Assembly (NCBI GenBank): GCA_030142985.1
Contig: CP125320.1
Span: 1,183,639 to 1,247,638 of the forward strand
Length of the DNA stretch: 64,000 nt
Source of the DNA: Candidatus Ruthturnera sp. Tsphm01
Lineage (GTDB): Bacteria; Pseudomonadota; Gammaproteobacteria; PS1; Pseudothioglobaceae
Direction of reading: 5' to 3'
A program made the translations under genes and the position numbers. The notes beneath the pieces are model-generated. The model saw only the letters and a program-made list of their open reading frames with translations, ran no database searches and was not told the DNA's origin. Positions within the stretch are counted from its first letter, which is position 1, and every line of letters starts with the position of its first letter. Below, one piece after another: positions 31,201 through 43,200 of this stretch.

Positions 31201-34200
31201 CAATTGGTGTCTCTCCCGTAATCACTGGGATTGAACCAGTAAAGACGGAATCCTCAGCAATTGTGGTATCAGCAATCTCTTCAATGTCAAATGTAGCCGT
31301 TTCAATAACATCAGTTACTGTGACAGTTTGGGCTTCAGTAGCGCTATTGCCGTCAATGTCTGTGGCAATAATAATCACTTCATAAATATTGTCAGCGTTA
31401 GCGTCTTCAGCAGGAGATTCAAAATCATGTGCTACCATAGAAATTACACCAGTGCTGCTATCAATTGTAAAGGCATTAGCATCTATACCACCTAGCGTAT
31501 AAGTCAAAGTGCCAATTGGTGTGTCTCCCGTAATCACTGGGATTGAACCAATAAAGACGGCATTCTCAGGAGCTGTGGTATTAGCAATCTCTTTAATGTC
31601 AAATGTAGCCGTCTCAAGACCATCAGTTACTGTGACAGTTTGGGCTTCAATAGCGCTATTGCCGTCACTATCTGTGGCAATAATAATCACTTCATAAGTA
31701 TTATCTTTATTAATGTCTTCAGCAGACTCAAAGTCACGAGCCACCATAGAGATTACACCAGTACTGCTATCAATTGTAAAGGCAGCAGCGTCTATACCGC
31801 CTAGCCTATAAGTCAAAGCACCAATTGGTGTGTCTCCTGTAATCACTGGGATTGAACCAGTAAAGACGGCGTTCTCAACAACTGTGGTGTCAGCAATCTC
31901 TTTAATGTCAAATGTAGCCGTCTCAAGACCATCAGTTACTGTGATAGTTTGAGCTTCATTAGCGCTATTGTAGTCACTATCTATGGCAATAATAATCACT
32001 TCATAAGTATTGTCAGTGTTAGCGTCTTCAGCAGACTCAAAGTCACGAGCCACCATAGAGATTACACCAGTACTGCTATCAATTGTAAAGGCAGTAGCGT
32101 CTGCACCGTCTAGTGTATAAGTCAGAGTGCCAATTGGTGTGTCTCCCGTAATCACTGGGATTGAACCAGTAAAGACGGCGCTCTCAGCAACTGTGGTGTC
32201 AGCAATCTCTTTAATGTCAAATGTAGCCGTCTCAATAACATCAGTTACTGTGATAGTTTGAGCTTCAGTAGCGCTATTGTCGTCACCATCTGTGGCAATA
32301 ATAATCACTTTATAAATATTGTCTTCAGTGGCGTCTTCAGGAGATTCAAAGTTACGAGCCACCATAGAGATTACACCAGTGGTGCTATCAATTGTAAAGG
32401 CAGTAGCATCTATGCCAACTAGCGTATAAGTCAGAATACCATGTGGTGTGTCTCCTGTAATCACTGGAGTTGAACCAGTAAAGACAGCGTTCTCAGCAAC
32501 TGTGTTGTCAGCAATCTCTTTAATGTCAAATGTAGCCGTTTCAATAACATCAGTTACTGTGACAGTTTGGGCTTCAGTAGCGCTATTACCTTCAACGTCT
32601 GTGGCAATAATAATCACTTCATAAGTATTATCTTTATTAATGTCTTCAGCAGACTCAAAGTCACGAACCACCATAGAGATTACACCAGTACTGCCATCAA
32701 TTGTAAAGGCATTAGCATCTATACCACCTAGCGTATAAGTCAAAGTGCCAATTGGCGTGTCTCCCGTAATCACTGGGATTGAACCAGTAAAGACGGAATC
32801 CTCAGCAACTGTGGTGTCAGCAATCTCTTTAATGTCAAATGTAGCCGTCTCAGGAGTATCAATTACTGTGATAATTTGGGCTTCAGTAGCGCTATTACCT
32901 TCAACGTCTGTGGCAATAATAATCACTTCATAAGTATTATCTTTATTAACATCTTCAGCAGACTCAAAGTCACGAGCCACCATAGAGATTACACCAGTAC
33001 TGCTATCAATTGTAAAGGCAGTAGCGTCTGTACCGTCTAGTGTGTAAGTCAGTATGCCAATTGGTGTGTCTCCTGTAATCACTGGAGTTGAGCCAGTAAA
33101 GACAGCGTTCTCAGTAACTGTGGTGTCAGCAATCTCTTCAATGTCAAATGTAGCCGTTTCAATAACATCAGTTACTGTGATAGTTTGGGACTCAGTAGCG
33201 CTATTGCCGTCAATGTCTGTGGCAATAATAATCACTTCATAAATATTGTCAGTGTTAGCATCTACAGCAAACTCAAAGTCACGCACCACCATAGAGATTA
33301 CACCAGTACTGCTATCAATTGTAAAGGCAGTAGCGTCTGCACCGCCTAGCGTATAAGTCAGAGTGCCAATTGGTGTCTCTCCTGTAATCACTGGGATTGA
33401 ACCAGTAAAGACGGCGTTCTCAGCAACTCTGGTGTCAGCAATCTCTTCAATGTCAAATGTAGCCGTCTCAGGAGTATCAGTTACTGTGACAGTTTGGGCT
33501 TCAGTAGCGCTGTTGCCGTCACTATCTGTGGCAATAATCATCACTTCATAAGTATTATTTTTATTAACATCTGTAGGAGATTCAAAATTATGCGCCATCA
33601 TATAGATCACACCGGTGCTGCTATTAATTACAAAAGCAGTAGCGTCTATGCCACCTAGTGTATAAGTCAAAGTGCCAATTGGTGTCTCTCCCGTAATCAC
33701 TGGAGTTGAACCAGTAAAGACGGAATTCTCAGCAACTGCGGTATCAGCAATCTCTTCAATGTCAAATGTAGCCGTTTCAATAACATCAGTTACTGTGACA
33801 GTTTGGGCTTCAGTAGCGCTATTACCTTCAACGTCTGTGGCAATAATAATCACTTCATAAATATTGTCAGTGTTAGCGTCTTCAGCAGACTCAAAGTCAC
33901 GAGCCACCATAGAGATTACACCAGTACTGCTATCAATTGTAAAGGCATTAGCATCTATACCACCTAGCGTATAAGTCAAAGTGCCAATTGGTGTGTCTCC
34001 CGTAATCACTGGGATTGAACCAATAAAGACGGCATTCTCAGGAGCTGTGGTGTCAGCAATCTCTTCAATGTCAAATGTAGCCGTTTCAATAACATCAGTT
34101 ACTGTGATAGTTTGGGACTCAGTAGCGCTATTACCTTCAATGTCTGTTGCAATAATAATCACTTCATAAATATTGTCAGTGTTAGCATCTACAGCAAACT

Positions 34201-37200
34201 CAAAGTCACGAGCCACCATAGAGATTACACCAGTACTGCTATCAATTGTAAAGGCAGTAGCGTCTGTACCGCCTAGTGTATAAGTCAGAGTGCCAATTGG
34301 TGTGTCTCCTGTAATCACTGGGATTGAACCAGTAAAGACGGCGTTCTCAGCAACTCTGGTATCAGCAATCTCTTCAATGTTAAATGTAGTCGTCTCAATA
34401 ACATCAGTTACTGTTACAGTTTGGGCTTCAGTAGCTAAGTTGTCGTCAATGTCTGTGGCAATAATAATCACTTCATAAGTATTGTCAGTGTTAGCGTCTT
34501 CAGCAGACTCAAAGTCACGAGCCACCATAGAGATTACACCAGTACTGCTATCAATTGTAAAGGCAGCAGCGTCTGTACCGCCTAGCGTATAAGTCAGAGT
34601 GCCAATTGGTGTCTCTCCTGTAATCACTGGGATTGAACCAGTAAAGACGGCGTTCTCAGCAACTGTGGTATCAGCAATCTCTTCAATGTTAAATGTAGCC
34701 GTCTCAGGAGTATCAGTTACTGTGACAGTTTGGGTTTTAATAGCAAAGTTGCCATCACTATCTATAGCAATAATAGTCACTTCATAAACATTATCTTTAT
34801 TAATGTCTTCAGCAGACTCAAAGTCACGAGCCACCATAGAGATTACACCAGTACTGCTATCAATTGTAAAGGCAGCAGCGTCTGTACCGCCTAGCGTATA
34901 AGTCAAAGTGCCAATTGGTGTCTCTCCCGTAATCACTGGGATTGAACCAGTAAAGACGGCGTTCTCAGCAACTGTGGTATCAGCAATCTCTTCAATGTTA
35001 AATGTAGCCGTCTCAAGACCATCAGTTACTGTGATAGTTTGGGTTTTAATAGCAAAGTTGCCGTCACTATCTATAGCAATAATAATCACTTTATAAGCAT
35101 TATCTTTATTAATGTCTTTAGCAGACTCAAAGTCACGAGCCATCATATAGATCACACCGGTGCTGCTATCAATTGTAAAGGCAGTAGCGTCTGTACCGCC
35201 TAGTGTGTAAGTCAGAGTGCCAATTGGTGTGTCTCCTGTAATCACTGGAGTTGAGCCAGTAAAGACAGCGTTCTCAGCAACTCTGGTATCAGCAATCTCT
35301 TCAATGTTAAATGTAGCCGTTTCAATAACATCAGTTACTGTGACAGTTTGGGCTTCAGTAGCGCTGTTGTCGTCAATGTCTGTGGCAATAATAATCACTT
35401 CATAAATATTGTCAGTGTTAGCGTCTTCAGCAGACTCAAAGTCACGAGCCACCATAGAGATTACACCAGTACTACTATCAATTGTAAAGGCAGCGGCGTC
35501 TGTACCGCCTAGTGTATAAATCAGAGTGCCAATTGGTGTCTCTCCTGTAATCACTGGGATTGAACCAGTAAAGACGGCGTTCTCAGCAACTGTAGTGTCA
35601 GCAATCTCTTCAATGTCAAATGTAGCCGTCTCAGGAGTATCAGTTACTGTGATAATTTGAGCTTCAGTAGCGCTATTGCCGTCACTATCTGTGGCAATAA
35701 TAATCACTTCATAAATATTGTCAGTGTTAGCATCTTCAGCAGACTCAAAGTCACGAGCCACCATAGAGATTACACCAGTACTGCTATCAATTGTAAAGGC
35801 AGCAGCGTCTGTACCGCCTAGCGTATAAGTCAGAGTGCCAATTGGTGTGTCTCCTGTAATCACTGGGATTGAACCAGTAAAGACGGCGTTCTCAGCAACT
35901 GTAGTGTCAGCAATCTCTTCAATGTCAAATGTAGCCGTCTCAGGAGTATCAGTTACTGTGATAATTTGAGCTTCAGTAGCGCTATTGCCGTCACTATCTG
36001 TGGCAATAATAATCACTTCATAAATATTGTCAGTGTTAGCATCTTCAGCAGACTCAAAGTCACGAGCCACCATAGAGATTACACCAGTACTGCTATCAAT
36101 TGTAAAGGCAGTAGCGTCTGTACCGCCTAGTGTGTAAGTCAGTATGCCAATTGGTGTGTCTCCTGTAATCACTGGAGTTGAGCCAGTAAAGACAGCGTTC
36201 TCAGCAACTGTGGTGTCAGCAATCTCTTTAATGTCAAATGTAGCCGTTTCAATAACATCAGTTACTGTGACAGTTTGGGCTTCAGTAGCGCTGTTGTCGT
36301 CAATGTCTGTGGCAATAATAATCACTTCATAAGTATTGTCAGTGTTAGCGTCTTCAGCAGACTCAAAGTCACGAGCCACCATAGAGATTACACCAGTACT
36401 GCTATCAATTGTAAAGGCAGCAGCGTCTGTACCGCCTAGCGTATAAGTCAGAGTGCCAATTGGTGTCTCTCCTGTAATCACTGGGATTGAACCAGTAAAG
36501 ACGGCGTTCTCAGCAACTCTGGTGTCAGCAATCTCTTCAATGTCAAATGTAGCCGTCTCAGGAGTATCAGTTACTGTGATAATTTGAGCTTCAGTAGCGC
36601 TATTGCCGTCACTATCTGTGGCAATAATAATCACTTCATAAATATTGTCAGTGTTAGCGTCTTCAGCAGACTCAAAGTCACGAGCCACCATAGAGATTAC
36701 ACCAGTACTGCTATCAATTGTAAAGGCAGCAGCGTCTGTACCGCCTAGCGTATAAGTCAGAGTGCCAATTGGTGTCTCTCCCGTAATCACTGGGATTGAA
36801 CCAGTAAAGACGGCGTTCTCAGCAACTGTAGTGTCAGCAATCTCTTTAATGTCAAATGTAGCCGTTTCAATAACATCAGTTACTGTGACAATTTGAGCTT
36901 CAGTAGCGCTATTGCCGTCACTATCTGTGGCAATAATAATCACTTCATAAGTATTGTCAGTGTTAGCGTCTTCAGCAGACTCAAAGTCACGAGCCACCAT
37001 AGAGATTACACCAGTACTGCTATCAATTGTAAAGGCAGTAGCGTCTGTACCGTCTAGTGTGTAAGTCAGTATGCCAATTGGTGTGTCTCCTGTAATCACT
37101 GGGATTGAACCAGTAAAGACGGCGTTCTCAGCAACTCTGGTATCAGCAATCTCTTCAATGTCAAATGTAGCCGTTTCAATAACATCAGTTACTGTGACAA

Positions 37201-40200
37201 TTTGAGCTTCAGTAGCGCTATTGCCGTCACTATCTGTGGCAATAATAATCACTTCATAAGTATTGTCAGTGTTAGCGTCTTCAGCAGACTCAAAGTCACG
37301 AGCCACCATAGAGATTACACCAGTACTGCTATCAATTGTAAAGGCAGTAGCGTCTGTACCGTCTAGTGTGTAAGTCAGTATGCCAATTGGTGTGTCTCCT
37401 GTAATCACTGGAGTTGAGCCAGTAAAGACAGCGTTCTCAGCAACTGTGGTGTCAGCAATCTCTTTAATGTCAAATGTAGCCGTTTCAATAACATCAGTTA
37501 CTGTGACAGTTTGGGCTTCAGTAGCGCTGTTGTCGTCAATGTCTGTGGCAATAATAATCACTTCATAAATATTGTCAGTGTTAGCGTCTTCAGCAGACTC
37601 AAAGTCACGAGCCACCATAGAGATTACACCAGTACTGCTATCAATTGTAAAGGCAGTAGCGTCTGTACCGCCTAGTGTATAAGTCAGAGTGCCAATTGGT
37701 GTCTCTCCTGTAATCACTGGGATTGAACCAGTAAAGACGGCGTTCTCAGCAACTCTGGTGTCAGCAATCTCTTCAATGTCAAATGTAGCCGTCTCAGGAG
37801 TATCAGTTACTGTGATAATTTGAGCTTCAGTAGCGCTATTGCCGTCACTATCTGTGGCAATAATAATCACTTTATAAATATTGTCAGTGTTAGCATCTTC
37901 AGCAGACTCAAAGTCACGAGCCACCATAGAGATTACACCAGTACTGCTATCAATTGTAAAGGCAGTAGCGTCTGTACCGCCTAGTGTATAAGTCAGAGTG
38001 CCAATTGGTGTGTCTCCTGTAATCACTGGGATTGAACCAGTAAAGACGGCGTTCTCAGCAACTGTAGTGTCAGCAATCTCTTCAATGTCAAATGTAGCCG
38101 TTTCAATAACATCAGTTACTGTGACAGTTTGGGCTTCAGTAGCGCTATTGCCGTCAATGTCTGTGGCAATAATAATCACTTCATAAATATTGTCAGTGTT
38201 AGCATCTTCAGCAGACTCAAAGTCACGAGCCACCATAGAGATTACACCAGTACTGCTATCAATTGTAAAGGCAGCAGCGTCTGTACCGCCTAGCGTATAA
38301 GTCAGAGTGCCAATTGGTGTGTCTCCTGTAATCACTGGGATTGAACCAGTAAAGACGGCGTTCTCAGCAACTCTGGTATCAGCAATCTCTTCAATGTCAA
38401 ATGTAGCCGTTTCAATAACATCAGTTACTGTGACAATTTGAGCTTCAGTAGCGCTATTGCCGTCACTATCTGTGGCAATAATAATCACTTCATAAGTATT
38501 GTCAGTGTTAGCGTCTTCAGCAGACTCAAAGTCACGAGCCACCATAGAGATTACACCAGTACTGCTATCAATTGTAAAGGCAGTAGCGTCTGTACCGCCT
38601 AGCGTATAAGTCAGAGTGCCAATTGGTGTCTCTCCTGTAATCACTGGGATTGAACCAGTAAAGACGGCGTTCTCAGCAACTGTAGTGTCAGCAATCTCTT
38701 CAATGTCAAATGTAGCCGTCTCAGGAGTATCAGTTACTGTGATAGTTTGGGCTTCAGTAGCGCTGTTGTCGTCAATGTCTGTGGCAATAATAATCACTTC
38801 ATAAATATTGTCAGTGTTAGCGTCTTCAGCAGACTCAAAGTCACGAGCCACCATAGAGATTACACCAGTACTGCTATCAATTGTAAAGGCAGCAGCGTCT
38901 GTACCGCCTAGCGTATAAGTCAGAGTGCCAATTGGTGTCTCTCCTGTAATCACTGGGATTGAACCAGTAAAGACGGCGTTCTCAGCAACTGTAGTGTCAG
39001 CAATCTCTTCAATGTCAAATGTAGCCGTCTCAGGAGTATCAGTTACTGTGATAATTTGAGCTTCAGTAGCGCTATTGCCGTCACTATCTGTGGCAATAAT
39101 AATCACTTCATAAATATTGTCAGTGTTAGCGTCTTCAGCAGACTCAAAGTCACGAGCCACCATAGAGATTACACCAGTACTGCTATCAATTGTAAAGGCA
39201 GCAGCGTCTGTACCGCCTAGCGTATAAGTCAGAGTGCCAATTGGTGTCTCTCCCGTAATCACTGGGATTGAACCAGTAAAGACGGCGTTCTCAGCAACTG
39301 TAGTGTCAGCAATCTCTTTAATGTCAAATGTAGCCGTTTCAATAACATCAGTTACTGTGACAATTTGAGCTTCAGTAGCGCTATTGCCGTCACTATCTGT
39401 GGCAATAATAATCACTTCATAAGTATTGTCAGTGTTAGCGTCTTCAGCAGACTCAAAGTCACGAGCCACCATAGAGATTACACCAGTACTGCTATCAATT
39501 GTAAAGGCAGTAGCGTCTGTACCGTCTAGTGTGTAAGTCAGAGTGCCAATTGGTGTGTCTCCTGTAATCACTGGAGTTGAGCCAGTAAAGACAGCGTTCT
39601 CAGCAACTGTGGTGTCAGCAATCTCTTTAATGTCAAATGTAGCCGTTTCAATAACATCAGTTACTGTGACAGTTTGGGCTTCAGTAGCGCTGTTGTCGTC
39701 AATGTCTGTGGCAATAATAATCACTTCATAAATATTGTCAGTGTTAGCGTCTTCAGCAGACTCAAAGTCACGAGCCACCATAGAGATTACACCAGTACTG
39801 CTATCAATTGTAAAGGCAGTAGCGTCTGTACCGCCTAGTGTATAAGTCAGAGTGCCAATTGGTGTCTCTCCTGTAATCACTGGGATTGAACCAGTAAAGA
39901 CGGCGTTCTCAGCAACTCTGGTGTCAGCAATCTCTTCAATGTCAAATGTAGCCGTCTCAGGAGTATCAGTTACTGTGATAATTTGAGCTTCAGTAGCGCT
40001 GTTATCGTCACTATCTGTGGCAATAATAATCACTTCATAAATATTGTCAGTGTTAGCATCTTCAGCAGACTCAAAGTCACGAGCCACCATAGAGATTACA
40101 CCAGTACTACTATCAATTGTAAAGGCAGTAGCGTCTGTACCGTCTAGTGTGTAAGTCAGAGTGCCAATTGGTGTGTCTCCTGTAATCACTGGAGTTGAGC

Positions 40201-43200
40201 CAGTAAAGACAGCGTTCTCAGCAACTGTGGTGTCAGCAATCTCTTTAATGTCAAATGTAGCCGTTTCAATAACATCAGTTACTGTGACAGTTTGGGCTTC
40301 AGTAGCGCTGTTGTCGTCAATGTCTGTGGCAATAATAATCACTTCATAAGTATTGTCAGTGTTAGCGTCTTCAGCAGACTCAAAGTCACGAGCCACCATA
40401 GAGATTACACCAGTACTGCTATCAATTGTAAAGGCAGTAGCGTCTGTACCGTCTAGTGTGTAAGTCAGAGTGCCAATTGGTGTCTCTCCTGTAATCACTG
40501 GGATTGAACCAGTAAAGACGGCGTTCTCAGCAACTGTGGTGTCAGCAATCTCTTTAATGTCAAATGTAGCCGTTTCAATAACATCAGTTACTGTGACAGT
40601 TTGGGCTTCAGTAGCGCTGTTGTCGTCAATGTCTGTGGCAATAATAATCACTTCATAAATATTGTCAGTGTTAGCATCTACAGCAGACTCAAAGTCACGA
40701 GCCACCATAGAGATTACACCAGTACTACTATCAATTGTAAAGGCAGCAGCGTCTGTACCGCCTAGTGTATAAGTCAGAGTGCCAATTGGTGTCTCTCCTG
40801 TAATCACTGGGATTGAACCAGTAAAGACGGCGTTCTCAGCAACTCTGGTGTCAGCAATCTCTTCAATGTCAAATGTAGCCGTCTCAGGAGTATCAGTTAC
40901 TGTGATAATTTGAGCTTCAGTAGCGCTATTGCCGTCACTATCTGTGGCAATAATAATCACTTCATAAATATTGTCAGTGTTAGCGTCTTCAGCAGACTCA
41001 AAGTCACGAGCCACCATAGAGATTACACCAGTACTGCTATCAATTGTAAAGGCAGCAGCGTCTGTACCGTCTAGTGTGTAAGTCAGAGTGCCAATTGGTG
41101 TCTCTCCCGTAATCACTGGGATTGAACCAGTAAAGACGGCGTTCTCAGCAACTGTAGTGTCAGCAATCTCTTTAATGTCAAATGTAGCCGTTTCAATAAC
41201 ATCAGTTACTGTGACAATTTGAGCTTCAGTAGCGCTATTGCCGTCACTATCTGTGGCAATAATAATCACTTCATAAATATTGTCAGTGTTAGCGTCTTCA
41301 GCAGACTCAAAGTCACGAGCCACCATAGAGATTACACCAGTACTGCTATCAATTGTAAAGGCAGTAGCGTCTGTACCGCCTAGTGTATAAGTCAGAGTGC
41401 CAATTGGTGTCTCTCCTGTAATCACTGGGATTGAACCAGTAAAGACGGCGTTCTCAGCAACTCTGGTGTCAGCAATGGCATTAATGGTGAAACTAAAAGG
41501 CGCATCAATAACAATTTTTATCTTAGCTGTGGTGTTAGTTTCAACCACGGATTTGATAGCAATTCTACTATTCATTTGCTTTAAATTACCGCTAGTGACA
41601 CCTAACACACCAGCATCAGTATAGTCGTGCAGTCTTGGTGCTGTGCCGGTGCCATCATAATTACTAATTTTAATAATTGCTAAGTTACCCCTTACCGAGC
41701 CTTCTCCAGTAGCTGAACCTGCAGCACCTGTATTGCCACTACCTGCGCCTTTATTTAAATTATTATCACCACTATTTGTTTCAAAATTATCAATTGCTCT
41801 AGGTATATCAACTGTTTCACTACCTATGTTACGCCCTTCAATGATATTAGGTTTACTACCATCTGTACTATCCATATCTGCTACCAGCGCTGCAATAGTG
41901 TTTGTTGGCGTGGCATCAGCTGAGTTTTCACCTATTTGTGAGATGGCAGCCAAAATCAAACCAAACTTGCCTGCATCGTCATTTTGCGCACTCTTGATGT
42001 TGAGGTCGGTTGGAATAGTGCTAGTTATACTAATTCCAGCAAGACCAAAGGCAGTGGCGACTTTCTGATTTTGGGTGATGATATTACTTGCTAAACCACC
42101 AGCATTAACCGACAGTTGATAAGCAATCTCAGAGAGTGGTGAGGCAATTATTATTAAATCACCTGTTCCATAATACACTGTAGCTGCACGAAACGTTGCT
42201 GCAGGATTAACTACTCTACCAGTTGCCTCGTCAGTATAACTACCACCTGTACAACTCATGCTAAGCAATCCTACTGGAACAACCACACCTGATAAATCAA
42301 TAAAACCATCAGCACCAGTAATGCCTGAACCACCAGCTACAGCAACACCAGAAGCGTTATAAAGCGTACAACTTGCACCTATTGTTGTTGCACTGTATTC
42401 TCCTAAAACAACCGCCCCTATAGGGTTGCCACTATTTGAAACTTTTTCAATACGAATCTCATTAGACCTTTCAACTAGACTAAGGTCAGTTAAATTAACA
42501 ATACCAGTATTTCTAAAAGGCCTGTCATCAATACTAAAGTTAGTAAATGACTCATTGCCTTTGAATGGCAGTTGTGTTGTTAGACGTATATAACTGGCTC
42601 TGTCTGCAGTATTAGACTTCTCAATGCCAAACTCAGCATCAATTGATGGGGTGAGCTCAACCTCCATACCCAAGACAGTACCCCTGACATTTGGTTCTTG
42701 TTTTCCATTCCAATAGTAACGGGTGCCTTTGATTTTTGCCCATGGCAAGTATGGCATTTGACCTGTTAAATTAATATCATATCCTGATAATGCCTCTTCA
42801 GTGTAATCACCAACAACTTTTTTGTTTGAAATTGGGTAGTAAGCATTAATATAGGTATTAAAATTAGGGCGCCGATACTCCAAACCAAAACCTAAGCGTT
42901 TATGTGCAGACTCAATCTCATAGTCAGTGAATAGATTAATACCAGCAATCGATTGACCATCTTCAATCAAAAGACGACGACCAACACCTAAATTAATAGT
43001 ATTACGACGCTCACCATGATTCTCACCTGAAGCTATCCGAGCTTGAAAAAAAGTTAAATCTTTACTCTTGCTATTTAACTTAGATAAAGGTTGAATGGTT
43101 TTAATACTATAAGTTGGATTTTCAGATTCAATCTGATGAATACTAACCTCACTACGACCAGAGCCAAATTGATTGACAAACCTATTGGCTTTGTCATTAA

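Noticed and set aside
19205..41500. CRISPR array
   Set aside because: The repeats are 309-bp coding units in one open frame, with no short repeats separated by unique spacers and no cas genes.
26556..41624. Many plus-strand frames of about 62 codons starting MPIGVSPVITG, spaced at 309 bp
   Set aside because: They are exact antisense shadows of the adhesin repeats; their spacing and identity follow from the repeat unit and they lack ribosome binding sites.
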